Of a DNA stretch of 64,000 nt, positions 52,547 through 61,805 are shown piece by piece. A model generated the notes under the pieces. It had not been told where the DNA came from, did not search any database, and saw nothing but the letters and a program-made list of their open reading frames with translations. Location of the stretch: positions 1 to 64,000 of the forward strand of contig JAUCQB010000061.1 in assembly GCA_030372985.1 (NCBI GenBank). Reading direction: 5' to 3'. The DNA is from Phycisphaerae bacterium. GTDB taxonomy: Bacteria > Planctomycetota > Phycisphaerae > UBA1845 > PWPN01. A program made the translations under genes and the position numbers. The number at the start of each line of letters is the position of its first letter. Position 1 is the stretch's first letter.

Positions 52547-53807
52547 CCGTGAACTTCGGCGGGTCGCTGTACAGCTTCCACTGCTCGGCGATGCCGGCGG
52601 CTTTGGTGTCGTCCTTGTGCAGCAGGATTCGGTAGTTGAACTCCACCGACTCGCCCTTCTTCCAGGTGTGGGAGCCGTTCTTGCCGGCGTCCTTCGTGAA
52701 GTCCTTCAGGCCAAAGGGGTTGGCGGTGTACAGCCCGTAATCGCGAATGTGCCAGTGGGTCGGGTGCCCGTAGTTCTTCGGATGGTCCATGACCGCGAGG
52801 CCCACCACCTTGTCGCTGACCTTCCCCACGTAGTCGCACCACTCGGCCGGCTGGCCCCAGGTGTCGTCTCCGCTCTTGCCGGCGCTGTTGTACCGCTTGC
52901 CGCCGCCCTTTTCGTCGATGGTGATGGCCGTCCGCAGGGACAGGATGCCGCCCTCCTTGGTATCGCCGAAGGTGACATCCTTCTGGTCAAACTTAAAAAC
53001 GCTCCTGACGTCGATGATCCGAAGATCCTCGCCGGCCAGGAACATGTACGATCGCTGTTCGGTGAAGTCCTTCTCGCCCTTCTCGTTGATCCAGTCGATA
53101 TCCGCGATGACCTGACCAAAGACCGGCCCGCTGGCCTGGCCGACGATCTTGGTCAGAACCTGGTGCGGCACCTTCTCGATCGGCGCATCCTTCACTTCGT
53201 TCCAGTAGTTCGAGCCGGGCTTGCTCATGTCCCCGGTACGGATGTCGCCGTGAGCGCACCAGAGCGAGCGGTGGTGCGGATGATCCTGACGCTTGGCCTC
53301 CTTCTCTGCAGGGTTGTCCTTCATCGGGAAATCCCGAGTCATCGGTTCGCCCGTCGGGCCAATCACCGGATACAGGTAGACCTTGGGATCTGCCTTCTTG
53401 AATATCAGCGACGTGAAGGGCTTGCCGGAGATTTTGACGTCCACCTGTTCGTCGCCGGCTTTGCGGACACGCGTGGGCAGGCCGCCCGGTTCAGGATTGA
53501 CCCCCGTGCCGGCCACCAGGAGTTCCCACGTGTACGTCTGTCCCGCCTTCAGCGGCTTGTTCTGCCACCACCATACGCGGTCTTCTTTGTCGATCTGGAC
53601 GATCAGATCGGCGTCCTTGCTGGAGAGGTAGTAGTACTGCTGCGGGTCCAGCGGCTTGGCCGGCTTGAACCACATCGGGCCGGCGGGAATGTCCTTGTCG
53701 CCGACGGTGATCGTTACCTTGTCCGCCAGTGCCGTCGAGGCCGTCAGACCCATTCCTGCAACCAACGCCGCGATCCACGCGATTCTCATCATCTTCTTCT
53801 CCGTCAT
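52533..53807 (-). CDS. Exported DUF6807 (PmoA-like) protein
   Basis: About 424 residues, with a signal peptide ([22 protein letters not shown]) and the DUF6807 fold often annotated PmoA family in planctomycetes. Typical pieces are [38 protein letters not shown] and [20 protein letters not shown] followed by [19 protein letters not shown]. It has no similarity to true methane monooxygenase. It is probably carbohydrate-related, since such genes often sit beside TIM-barrel isomerases, as here. The start is ATG 53807 (AGGAG ten bases upstream) or ATG 53792. The isomerase-like gene upstream ends 37 bases before, so the pair likely forms one unit. Confidence 0.87.
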   Translation of the reverse strand: MTEKKMMRIAWIAALVAGMGLTASTALADKVTITVGDKDIPAGPMWFKPAKPLDPQQYYYLSSKDADLIVQIDKEDRVWWWQNKPLKAGQTYTWELLVAGTGVNPEPGGLPTRVRKAGDEQVDVKISGKPFTSLIFKKADPKVYLYPVIGPTGEPMTRDFPMKDNPAEKEAKRQDHPHHRSLWCAHGDIRTGDMSKPGSNYWNEVKDAPIEKVPHQVLTKIVGQASGPVFGQVIADIDWINEKGEKDFTEQRSYMFLAGEDLRIIDVRSVFKFDQKDVTFGDTKEGGILSLRTAITIDEKGGGKRYNSAGKSGDDTWGQPAEWCDYVGKVSDKVVGLAVMDHPKNYGHPTHWHIRDYGLYTANPFGLKDFTKDAGKNGSHTWKKGESVEFNYRILLHKDDTKAAGIAEQWKLYSDPPKFTVTEK

Positions 53808-53844
53808 GTGCGTCTTTGTCTCCTGTTGTCTCACGAACATAAAG

Positions 53845-54681
53845 TCATGCGGGCAGTGCCGCTTTCAGTGCCTTATACGCATTCTCGCCCACCGTCGTCG
53901 GGTCGGGTTGATAGTCAAAGGGCTCAACCGAGACCCACCGATCAAAGCCGGTTTCCGCCAGGGTTTTCAGGATCGACTTGAGGTTCAGCGGCTCGCCGTC
54001 ACCCGAGGCCAAAGGCATTCCCACCCCCTTGCCCGAGGGATGGTTGGCGTGGAAATGCCTGGCCCGCTTGCCGAACCGACGGATCGTACCCTCGATGCCG
54101 TCCGGCATCGAGGACATGGCCTTGATGTCCAGCATGATGTCGATATTCGGATGGCCGATCTCATCAGCCAGGCGGGCGGCCTCCTCGGCCGTGTTGATGA
54201 AGTTCGTCTCCTTGGGGCTTAAGGCCTCAAAACAGATGGTTACTCCCCGCTTGGCACAGGTGTCGGCCACCGATGCCAACACCTCCGTGGCCCGCTTCCA
54301 GCCTTCCTCGAAGGTCGTTGGGGGGGTGATGCTGCGTTGGTTGGGTGAACCGAGGGTCATGACTTTGCCGCCTACGTCACCGCAGAAATTGACCAAGCTC
54401 CTCAGGTAATCGGCCGATTTGCGGCGGACCGCCTCGTCGGGCGTGGTGATGTGCAGGCCCTTGGGCGACACGAACAGCCAGTGCAGCCCGACCACGGATA
54501 CCCCGGCATCGGCCGCCGCCCGGGCAATCGCCTTCCGCCGCTCGGCCGGGATCTGGTCCACGTGCTCGGCGATGGTAAAAGGGGCAAGCTCGACCCCTTC
54601 AAAACCGATCCGGGCCGCGATGCTGAAGACCTCCTCGATCGGGACGTCCCGCCACGGTTCACTGCAGGTCGCTAGTCTCAT
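53845..54681 (-). CDS. Sugar phosphate isomerase/epimerase family TIM barrel
   Basis: A 278-residue xylose isomerase-like barrel with ITICFEALSPKE-type metal Glu, DIMLDIKAMSSMPDG (Asp), ARHFHANHPSGKG (His) and WVSVEPFDYQPDPTTVG (Glu). GFEGVELAPFTIAEHVDQIP near the start is typical of the family. Substrate unknown. ATG 54681 is preferred because GGAGG is five bases upstream; an ORF start at 54696 is also possible. It is first in a two-gene unit with the DUF6807 gene. Confidence 0.87.
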   Translation of the reverse strand: MRLATCSEPWRDVPIEEVFSIAARIGFEGVELAPFTIAEHVDQIPAERRKAIARAAADAGVSVVGLHWLFVSPKGLHITTPDEAVRRKSADYLRSLVNFCGDVGGKVMTLGSPNQRSITPPTTFEEGWKRATEVLASVADTCAKRGVTICFEALSPKETNFINTAEEAARLADEIGHPNIDIMLDIKAMSSMPDGIEGTIRRFGKRARHFHANHPSGKGVGMPLASGDGEPLNLKSILKTLAETGFDRWVSVEPFDYQPDPTTVGENAYKALKAALPA

Positions 54682-54877
54682 CTGAGCCTCCATCAAATCG
54701 GGCGGTACATGTTACAGGAGGATGGTCTTCGCGGGCAAACTCGGCGCGCGGATTGCGGCTGTTCCGGCACACCTCTCTACCCCTTTGATACCCCTGAGCC
54801 GTGCTTCAGACGCAGACCTCCGCACCTTTTGGGTTAAAAAGGTCCTCGACGGCCCCGGACCAGGAGGCCGATGCGCA

Positions 54878-54912
54878 AGAAAAAGCCCCGGTCGGTTACT
54901 CCGGGGCTTCGC
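54878..54912 (-). terminator. Rho-independent terminator
   Basis: On the minus strand GCCCCGG, a nine-base loop and CCGGGGC are followed by TTTTTCTT. It stands about 65 bases after the stop of the TPR lipoprotein gene and ends that transcript. Confidence 0.82.
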
Positions 54913-54976
54913 GTGTGGCGACCGATGATGGCCGATCAGAGCAAAGAATCCACTCAGACTGATTGCTCCGCGGCTC

Positions 54977-55834
54977 TTACTTCTCCTCCGTGGGCTGCGT
55001 CTCGACCCTGGCGGGCGTCAACTCCCGGATCCGGTTCTTGGCCCACCGAACGTTGGACTTGTTGAACTGCTCCTTGTCGATGGCCTCCTGGTACCAGTAC
55101 AGGGCCTTCTCGCGGTTGTGCAGGCGGTAGTCCCACACGGCGGCCATCTGGAACCGGGCCGGCAACTGAACGTTCGGGTCCCAGTCGATGGCTCGCTTGT
55201 ACCACAGCAGGGCGACGTCGTTGTCCTTCTCCTCGAAATACTCCTTGTGGATCTCGCCGATGTAGAACGCCGCCTGGGCAATCTTGTCGCTGGTCGGATA
55301 CCTCTCGACCATTTCCTTGAACTTGGCCAGGGCCTTCTTCATGATCGACTGGTTGTAGAAGATGGGGGTGCCATGACCACCCTCTTTCAGCAGCGCCATG
55401 CCTTCTTCAAACAGCTTGTTCGCCTCGGGAATGGAGTCCCTGGGCCTCAGCGTTTCTACGGGCGTCGCCGCGTCCGCGATGTAGTCGTAGGGCTTGACTC
55501 GCTGCAGGTCGGCCAACTCGCTCCTGGCCCACATGGCCTTGTCGGCCATTCCGTGCTCGTTGTAATAGATCACCAGGGCCCGAAGCAGCCGCACGTACTG
55601 CGTCCGGTGCGTCACCAGTTCCTCAACGATATCCAGTTCGTCCCGGCCGGCGATCGAGATGTCCGGAACGTTGACCCCTGTCGGGTTCTCGATGGTCGTC
55701 ATCGGTCCCGGCGGCCGTTCGATCTTTTCCGAGGACAGTGAGTCGGTCTTGCATCCGGCAAACAATGTCAACGTCAGTGTCAGACTGACGACCGCCCCGA
55801 GCCGGGGAAGAAGCATCGTGCTGTGCTGTCGCAT
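54977..55834 (-). CDS. TPR-containing lipoprotein
   Basis: A 285-residue lipoprotein. The signal (LGAVVSLTLTLTLFAGC) ends in the lipobox L-F-A-G-C. The mature part is built of tetratricopeptide-like helix pairs (AKFKEMVERYPTSDKIAQAA, FYIGEIHKEYFEEKDNDVA, ALLWYKRAIDWDPNVQLPAR), usually a protein-docking scaffold at the outer membrane. AGGAGG lies seven bases before ATG 55834; the longer frame to 56110 is not supported. The IspD gene is upstream in the same direction with about 150 bases between, and a terminator follows. Confidence 0.85.
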   Translation of the reverse strand: MRQHSTMLLPRLGAVVSLTLTLTLFAGCKTDSLSSEKIERPPGPMTTIENPTGVNVPDISIAGRDELDIVEELVTHRTQYVRLLRALVIYYNEHGMADKAMWARSELADLQRVKPYDYIADAATPVETLRPRDSIPEANKLFEEGMALLKEGGHGTPIFYNQSIMKKALAKFKEMVERYPTSDKIAQAAFYIGEIHKEYFEEKDNDVALLWYKRAIDWDPNVQLPARFQMAAVWDYRLHNREKALYWYQEAIDKEQFNKSNVRWAKNRIRELTPARVETQPTEEK

Positions 55835-55983
55835 AACTACGCCTCCTGCGTCTGTGAGATTGTCTTCCAGATACTTTTTCGGTGCAAAGCTCCTGACCGC
55901 TATAACAAAAGAGTACGCTCGCCCGGCCGGAACCGTCAAGCAGACGCTGCTCGTCGTGGCGCGGCCTGGCGCTTCGTATAGCG

Positions 55984-56721
55984 TTACCACTGCGCTTCTT
56001 CGAACGCGCCCAGCGGGCCTTTGGGCTTGGGCTTCGGCCGGAACTTCACCACGCTGCTGGCCAGATTCAAGTCGCCACGGGTGGTCACCTTCAGGTTTGT
56101 GAAATCGCACTCGACCACGGCAACCGGATGCCCCGTCATCTCAACGAGTTGAGCGTCGTCGGTCAGCTCGCCCTGGAAGTCCGCCCGCTTTTCGTAGGCC
56201 GCCAGGATGAGGTCACGCCGGAAGACCTGGGGCGTCTGTGCTTCCCACAGCCCCTGGCGGGAAACCGTCTCATCGATGACCTTGCTCTCGCTGACTCGTT
56301 TGATGGTTCCACGGAGCGGGGTCGCGAGCAAAGCGGCACCAGACTTGCCGGCCTCGGCGAAGACCGCGTCGATCATCTCCTCGGTGGTGCAAGGCCGCGC
56401 AGCGTCGTGCACCGCGATCAACTCGGCGTCCTCGCGTACGACGGCCAGGCCGTTGGCCACCGAATCAGCCCGCGTCACTCCGCCCGTGACCATCTTCACA
56501 CCCATGAACCCGAGATTAGCGCCGTATTTGTCCCGGATCTGTCCTTCGTCCTCCGGGGCTGCTACCAGGATCGTCTGGCAGACGTCATCCCGGTTGACGA
56601 ACAACTGGATCGAGCGAAGGAACAGCGGCTGGCCGTCGACCTTCGCGAAGATCTTCTTCTCATTCCCGCCGAACCGCGTCCCCTTCCCCGCCCCGACGAT
56701 GATGACTGCGACCTTGGACAT
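55984..56721 (-). CDS. ispD: 2-C-methyl-D-erythritol 4-phosphate cytidylyltransferase
   Basis: A 245-residue cytosolic enzyme of the non-mevalonate isoprenoid pathway, making CDP-methylerythritol from MEP and CTP. The nucleotide-binding loop VGAGKGTRFGGNEKKIF is at the N-terminus. VTGGVTRADSVANGL, VHDAARPCTT, GLWEAQTPQVFRRDLI and LTDDAQLVE follow, all family hallmarks. It carries a short Pro/Lys-rich C-terminal tail. GGGAGG lies seven bases before ATG 56721; the ORF continues to 57003 but without support. No ispF follows. Confidence 0.93.
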   Translation of the reverse strand: MSKVAVIIVGAGKGTRFGGNEKKIFAKVDGQPLFLRSIQLFVNRDDVCQTILVAAPEDEGQIRDKYGANLGFMGVKMVTGGVTRADSVANGLAVVREDAELIAVHDAARPCTTEEMIDAVFAEAGKSGAALLATPLRGTIKRVSESKVIDETVSRQGLWEAQTPQVFRRDLILAAYEKRADFQGELTDDAQLVEMTGHPVAVVECDFTNLKVTTRGDLNLASSVVKFRPKPKPKGPLGAFEEAQW

Positions 56722-57111
56722 CGAAGAGCCTCCCAACCTGCTGTGAGCCCTATGAACATTCGCCTCTGCGAAATTGAATCTATAGATCACCATCAATCTC
56801 GGCAAGCCGCCGTATGTCCCTGTCGACTTCCAGCCTTCGCAGCCGAAGTGGCTGATTCGGCGGTGTAGACGACCTGCCGGTGCCGCCCATCCGGGACCTG
56901 AAATCTCAAATCTCCGATCTGCAATCCGCTGTGCGCTGCCGTCGGCCTTCGTCTGAAGCCAGGTCGAGGGCCTCGTCCGCCAGCGCCGGCCCCGGAATCC
57001 CATCCAGGGGCTCTTTGCAGAGGATTCCCCTCCTCCTCATCGTCGCCTCGCGGCCGTTCAACTGCTATGATGAGCCATCACTGACCGGAATCAGCCGAAC
57101 ACCTGGAGTTC
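56722..57111. other. Divergent intergenic region
   Basis: No gene. Bases 56899-56932 hold a CTGAAATCTCAAATCTCCGATCTGC-type quasi-periodic repeat. An extended -10, TG-C-TATGAT at 57063-57071, could serve the phosphodiester glycosidase gene 40 bases downstream; no -35 is evident. Confidence 0.45.
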
Positions 57112-58599
57112 ATGATGATGAAATCACCGAAGCCGTCCCGTTGGGTCGTCTTGCTTGCCGCCGTGGCCTGTATGGGCGCCGACGCACCGTGGTCCGAAGT
57201 CGCCCCCGGCATCACCTACCGGGAATACACCCTTGACGGCCCTGTCCGCGTCTTTGTCGCCCGCGCCGACCGCTCGATGAAGAGCTGGACCGTTGACTCG
57301 ATGACCAGCCTTGGCATGATCAAAGGCGGATTCGAGACCGTGCCCGACATGGCCGTCCGCTACGACGATTCCGTCACCTTTGACGGCCGCCGCTACGACG
57401 TGAAGGTTGCCATCAACGGTGACTACCTGGACGTGAAAACCGGCACCGCACTGGGCGGGCAGATCATCTCCGGCTGGTTCGTCAAACGGTTCGGCGAGTA
57501 TGTCGGCAACAGCGGATTTGTGTGGACGCTCGACGGCAAGTGTTTTCTCGGCGGCAATGTTCGCAACGGCGCTCCGCTTCAGCGAGTCATCTTCGCCGAC
57601 AAATCCGAGATGAAGATCAACAAGCTGAACGAGCCTCGCGGCGACGACGAACTCGCCCTCTACACGTCGCACTACGCCGACAACACCGGCACGAGCGACG
57701 ATGGCGTCGAAGTTCTCATCAAGGTCTCCGCACCTCTTGCCATCATGCCTCCCTCACCAGGCATCAAGTGCCAGGTCGCCCAGATCCTCGAGAACGCCGG
57801 TTCGACGCCGTTGCCGTTCGACCACGTCGTTCTGTCCGCCCACGGCCAGGCCGCCAGGGAACTGCGCAAACACGCCAAGCCCGGCGATGCCCTCCACATC
57901 GACCTTCGGCTCCAGGACTTCGGCAACGAAGGAATCGGCCAGGCACCAGGCGACTGGACCAACGCCTATGCCAGCATCGGCGGTCCCAAGACCGTGCTGG
58001 TCAACGGCAAGGTGCCGCGCGACTGGGAGGCCAAAGCCGCCCGCTACGCCGCCGAGGGCAGAAAGCACGGCTCGGTGATCAAGGACCCGCGCACGGCCAT
58101 CGCTTTTGACGACAAATACGTCTATTTTCTGGTGATCGACGGCCGCTCCAAAGAGAGCATCGGCATGACCTTCACCGACGTGGGCAACTTCTGTAAGGAC
58201 GAACTCAAGGCGACCAACGCCATTCTGCAGGATGGTGGAGGCTCCACCACGTTGTGGATCGACGGCAAGGTCAAGAACAATCCCTCCGGCAAAGCCGGCG
58301 CCGACCCGGCCGGCCGACTCAGGCCCATCGTCAACGGCTGTTTCATTGCCCTTGTCCTGCCGCCCGAGCGGTCCGAGGCCTTCCGACCCGGCCAGCGAAC
58401 AGCGTGCAAGAACGAAGGACGCCTGCGTCTCGGTCCGGGCACACTGTATGGCCAGGCCGCCGCTGTCCCCGCCGGCCAGGAGGTCAAGATCCTCCCCCAC
58501 GCCCTCAACGGCATCCTGGCCAAGGGCACCCACTGGTGGTTCTGCGGCCTCAACGGCGCCAAGGGCTGGGCATCTCAGGATCAACTGAAGCGCCCATAG
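57112..58599 (+). CDS. Exported phosphodiester glycosidase (NAGPA-domain) with SH3-like C-terminus
   Basis: A 495-residue protein with a signal peptide (WVVLLAAVACMGADA). The NAGPA/phosphodiester glycosidase domain shows KDPRTAIAFDDKYVYFLVID, GRSKESIGMTFTDVGNFCKD and NAILQDGGGSTTLWIDGKVK, where the DGGGSTTL stretch is the family signature. It would remove phosphodiester-linked sugars from glycans. The last 75 residues (GRLRLGPGTLYGQAAAVPAG then HWWFCGLNGAKGWASQDQL) look like an SH3b domain. GGAG is three, six or nine bases before the three tandem ATGs, so the true start is 57112-57118. Confidence 0.85.
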   Translation: MMMKSPKPSRWVVLLAAVACMGADAPWSEVAPGITYREYTLDGPVRVFVARADRSMKSWTVDSMTSLGMIKGGFETVPDMAVRYDDSVTFDGRRYDVKVAINGDYLDVKTGTALGGQIISGWFVKRFGEYVGNSGFVWTLDGKCFLGGNVRNGAPLQRVIFADKSEMKINKLNEPRGDDELALYTSHYADNTGTSDDGVEVLIKVSAPLAIMPPSPGIKCQVAQILENAGSTPLPFDHVVLSAHGQAARELRKHAKPGDALHIDLRLQDFGNEGIGQAPGDWTNAYASIGGPKTVLVNGKVPRDWEAKAARYAAEGRKHGSVIKDPRTAIAFDDKYVYFLVIDGRSKESIGMTFTDVGNFCKDELKATNAILQDGGGSTTLWIDGKVKNNPSGKAGADPAGRLRPIVNGCFIALVLPPERSEAFRPGQRTACKNEGRLRLGPGTLYGQAAAVPAGQEVKILPHALNGILAKGTHWWFCGLNGAKGWASQDQLKRP

Positions 58600-58735
58600 C
58601 CTCCGCCGTCGTGTCCGTGACGGCTTCAGGCGGGTCTGCCCAGCCCGACCCCGGCTTCCGGGTTGTGCATACCTTGGTGGTGGTACAATGCTGTCTACGG
58701 CCAGCGCCCCATCGTTGCAGGTCGCGGAGGGAGAA

Positions 58736-58935
58736 TGCTGAGCCTGGCGACCGCCTTGCGAGGGCCTCACATACATCCTTTCGTTCCGGAGCACCGCGCG
58801 TGTTGTGGTCGTGGAGGAGACGATGGGGGATGGTCTGCCGACGCAACGGCGGCCATCGGTTGGCCGAAAGGGGGTGTGGCTGGCGGCATGGAAAAGCCCG
58901 TTGCGCCAAACGAACCCAACGGCAAATCGCTTTAA
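58736..58935 (+). CDS. Possible small ORF (uncertain)
   Basis: Sixty-six codons without recognised homology; it ends VAPNEPNGKSL. In favour are an extended -10 promoter 47 bases upstream and GGAGGGAGA directly before the ATG. Against are a composition that looks like shadow coding in GC-rich DNA (many Gly/Arg/Pro) and lack of domain signatures. Kept as a candidate only. Confidence 0.25.
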
Positions 58936-59005
58936 CCCATTGCTGCAAAAGGTTTTGCGCCGGAAAGGTCTTTTTTCAGGGGGGCTTGTTCGGGCCCCAA
59001 TCAGG

Positions 59006-59034
59006 TTCGATTCGATGCCGAGATGTGCTAGAAT
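59006..59034 (+). promoter_or_regulatory. Predicted argS promoter
   Basis: TTCGAT (59006-59011), 17-base spacer, TAGAAT (59029-59034), with TGC directly upstream making an extended -10. Transcription would begin about 28 bases before the argS ATG. Prediction only. Confidence 0.5.
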
Positions 59035-59068
59035 TCCGCCCTTTGCGAGATACTGACGGGAACGCACC

Positions 59069-61039
59069 ATGAAATCGATCGCCGGACAACTGACATCGCT
59101 TTTCTCCGCCGCCATTGAACAGGTCTTCGGCACCCCCGGACATGGGACCGACCCGATGATCCGTCCCTCGGCCGATGCGAGATTCGGAGACTACCAGAGC
59201 AACGTGGCCATGGGGCTGGCTAAGCGGTTGGGGGCCAAGCCCCGCGACGTGGCCCAGAAGATCGTCGACGCCCTGGCCGCTGAACCGCACGCCGCGGTGA
59301 TGTGCCAGCCCTTCGAGATCGCCGGGCCGGGCTTTATCAACATTCGCCTGCGGCCGGAATGGATGGCCGACGTCCTCAACGCCGTCCCGGCAGCCGGTGA
59401 CCGCGACCGCCTCGGCATCGACCCGGCCGAGACGCCGCAGACCGTCGTCGTCGACTACTCCAGCCCCAACATCGCCAAGCAGATGCACGTCGGCCACCTT
59501 CGCAGCACCATCATCGGCGACACCATCGCACGCATCCTCGACTTCGAAGGCCATCGCGTCATCCGCCAGAACCACGTCGGCGACTGGGGGACCCAGTTCG
59601 GCATGCTCTGCGCCTACCTCAAGGAAAAGATGCCGCAGGCTCTGACCGATTCGGCCGGGGTCCACCTGGCCGACCTGGAGGGCTTCTACAAACAGGCCAA
59701 TGCTCTCGATAAGGAGGACGCCGGTTTTCACGAGAGGGCCCGGGCCGAGGTCGTCGCCTTGCACAATCACGACGAAAGTACTCTGAAGGCTTGGCGGTAC
59801 ATCGTGAACGAGTCGCGCAACCACTACATGCCCATCTACCGGCGGCTGGGTGTCAGCCTGCGCCAGGACGACGAACGCGGCGAAAGCTTCTACGCCGAAC
59901 GCCTCTCCGGTGTAGTGGCCGAAATGGAGCGAAGCTATGGCGGCGGCACGGGCGTCCCATCCCCGTCCCTTGACGAGCCGCGTGGGTTCCTTGGGCTGAG
60001 CCTGTCGAAGCCATCCCCGCGGTCTGTTCCGCAGGGTGCCCCATCCCTTGCGCCGCAAGGGGTGGGGGATGTTCCACGCCTTCGCGTCGAAATCTCCGAC
60101 GGCGCCCTCTGCGTCTTCCACGAGACCCCAAACGGCGAGCCCATGTTCAAAAACCCCGACGGCAAGCCCGTCCCCATGATCATCCGCAAATCCGACGGGG
60201 CATACCTCTACGCGACCACCGACCTGGCGGCCATGCAGTTCCGAATCCGCGAATTGGGTGCCGACCGCATCATCTACGTCACCGACGCCCGGCAGGCCCA
60301 GCACTTCGAGATGGTCTTCGCCACCGCGCGGGCCGCCGGTTGGACGCTCCACGGCGGCCGGTCAACGCCCGTCCAACTCGACCACGTGACCTTCGGCTCG
60401 ATCCTCGGTGACGACCGCAAGCCGCTCAAGACCCGCAGCGGCGAGAACGTCAGGCTCTCCGATCTGCTCGACGAGGCCGTCAACCGGGCCGAGAAGCTGA
60501 TCCGCTCTAACGAGGCTGACCCGGCCAAGCGCCGCGGCTTCACCGAAGACGAGATTCGCGACATCGCCGAGGCCGTCGGCATCGGGGCCGTCAAGTACGC
60601 CGACCTCTCGCAAAACCGCCAGAGCGACTACATCTTCAGTTGGGACAAGATGCTCGCCATGGAGGGCAACACCGCCCCGTACATGATGTACGCCTACGCC
60701 CGCATCCGCTCGATCCACCGTAAGGGCGCCGAAGAAAGTCGCGATCTGGCCGCCGGCCGTGTTCACCTTGTCGAGCCGGCCGAGCGCCTCCTGGCCCGCC
60801 AGGTCCTCCGCCTGCCGGAAACGCTCGAAGGGGCCGCCGTCGGCCTGCGGCTCAACATTATCACCGAATACCTTTATAATCTGGCAGGAGCCTTCATGAG
60901 CTTCTACGAGGCCTGCCCGGTCCTCAAGGCCGAGACCGACGCCCTCCGCGCCTCGCGCCTGAGGCTCTGCGATCTGACCGCCCGAACCCTGCGCATCGGC
61001 CTGGACCTCCTCGGCATCCGCGTCGTCGAACGCATGTAG
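59069..61039 (+). CDS. argS: Arginyl-tRNA synthetase carrying an in-frame repeat insertion
   Basis: A 656-residue class I synthetase that charges tRNA-Arg; family length is near 560-600. Present are the N-terminal Add1-type domain, the HIGH motif H140-V-G-H143 in KQMHVGHLRS, the catalytic core (HVGDWGTQFG, DGAYLYATTDLAA), a KMSKS-like site LKTRSGENV, and the DALR anticodon-binding end (EYLYNLAGAFMSFYEACPV). Residues about 294-337 (VPSPSLDEPRGFLGLSLSKP and onward to VPR) are foreign: their DNA is GC-palindromic repeat with CTGAGCCTGTCGAAG. The frame is maintained. It may be a tolerated insertion in a loop near the editing-free CP1/linker region. The stop codon region is in a hairpin repeat relative. 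Confidence 0.95.
   Translation: MKSIAGQLTSLFSAAIEQVFGTPGHGTDPMIRPSADARFGDYQSNVAMGLAKRLGAKPRDVAQKIVDALAAEPHAAVMCQPFEIAGPGFINIRLRPEWMADVLNAVPAAGDRDRLGIDPAETPQTVVVDYSSPNIAKQMHVGHLRSTIIGDTIARILDFEGHRVIRQNHVGDWGTQFGMLCAYLKEKMPQALTDSAGVHLADLEGFYKQANALDKEDAGFHERARAEVVALHNHDESTLKAWRYIVNESRNHYMPIYRRLGVSLRQDDERGESFYAERLSGVVAEMERSYGGGTGVPSPSLDEPRGFLGLSLSKPSPRSVPQGAPSLAPQGVGDVPRLRVEISDGALCVFHETPNGEPMFKNPDGKPVPMIIRKSDGAYLYATTDLAAMQFRIRELGADRIIYVTDARQAQHFEMVFATARAAGWTLHGGRSTPVQLDHVTFGSILGDDRKPLKTRSGENVRLSDLLDEAVNRAEKLIRSNEADPAKRRGFTEDEIRDIAEAVGIGAVKYADLSQNRQSDYIFSWDKMLAMEGNTAPYMMYAYARIRSIHRKGAEESRDLAAGRVHLVEPAERLLARQVLRLPETLEGAAVGLRLNIITEYLYNLAGAFMSFYEACPVLKAETDALRASRLRLCDLTARTLRIGLDLLGIRVVERM
59948..60079. 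repeat. Palindromic repeat inserted in frame in argS
   Basis: About 132 bases inside argS. It begins TGGG-type GGCGTCCCATCCCC, carries GGGCTGAGCCTGTCGAAGCC and the palindrome CCCTTGCGCCGCAAGGGG, and ends GGGGGATGTTCCACGCC. The CCCTTG-CAAGGG core is shared with the repeats at the carB edge. The argS frame reads straight through with about 44 extra residues. Confidence 0.8.
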
Positions 61040-61805
61040 GGCATGGTCGAAGGTCGCCGCAGCGACCGAGACCTGCCGCGGGTGCTGGCGGCGAGTGAAA
61101 ACGCAGGCGGCAAGACAGGGCACGGTCAGAGCCGCCAAACGCGGCGCAGACCTGCCGCAAACGGTGATGGTGGGGCAGATCCTCAATGGGCCGGTGCCTG
61201 CGGAACGACAAAACTGTCGGGCGGTCAAAGGGGACGCGGCGGTCAAAGGGGGGCGGTCAAAGGGGACGCAGCTCTTTTCCTCGGGTGGTGGAAGCCTCCT
61301 GAGCACGGTACGCTTGCCTTCGCGATCTCTACGGCTCTGCGTGAGGATCGAGCACGGGTGGGCCGGCAGCCAGTGGCACCGGGCGAGAGGAAGGGCCGAC
61401 GAGGTCGTCGGCCCCACTTGTTTTCCATCTGCGTCAATCCCATGATCTGCGGGCCGGGGCTTCGCGTTCTTCCCGTCTCGGCGTTTTCGATTAAAGCGGT
61501 CAGCACTCAGCATTCAGCTATCAGCAATCAAAGGGGTGGTTTTTTACCGCAGCGGACGCAGAGGGGCACAGAGGCGGGGACAGAAAAAGGGTTTGTGCCC
61601 GGCAAGCTGCAAGAGGCGGATGTGAATGCCCCAAGTCTCTGAGGTCTTGTTGAGATCCTTGGCCAGTTGATGTGCATCCATTCACGGCCCCGGTTTTATC
61701 GGACGGCGCATCTCTTTCCACAGCTTCGCTTGCCTCCCGCCCGGCTGAATTCTACGTTTGTATTTGGGATTACGTACCCGCCCCAGGTGACGGGAAAGGG
61801 CTTCC
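61040..61805. other. Repeat-dense intergenic region
   Basis: No gene. It contains a relative of the 65-bp hairpin repeat (61036-61080), three GCGGTCAAAGGGG copies (61221, 61239, 61253), the GGGCCGACGA-GG-TCGTCGGCCC palindrome (61393-61414), a CAGCATTCAGCTATCAGC repeat (61498-61530), and an ACCGCAGCGGACGCAGAGGG-type repeat (61543-61585). Confidence 0.65.
61393..61414. repeat. Palindrome GGGCCGACGA-GG-TCGTCGGCCC
   Basis: A perfect 10-bp stem with a two-base loop, related to the palindrome at 6782-6803. It is preceded by GGGCGAGAGG and followed by CACTTGTTTTCC. Confidence 0.65.

Larger units (their letters stand above)
58600..59068. other. Intergenic region upstream of argS
   Basis: No established gene. 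An extended -10 (TG-G-TACAAT, 58681-58689) is followed by GGAGGGAGA and an ATG at 58736 opening a 66-codon frame that stops at 58935. A GCAAAAGGTTTTGC palindrome lies at about 58945-58960, then the argS promoter. Confidence 0.4.

Noticed and set aside
52533-53807. Methane monooxygenase subunit (PmoA)
   Set aside because: The 'PmoA family' label is a naming relic. The protein is an exported soluble DUF6807 protein without membrane helices or pMMO copper motifs.
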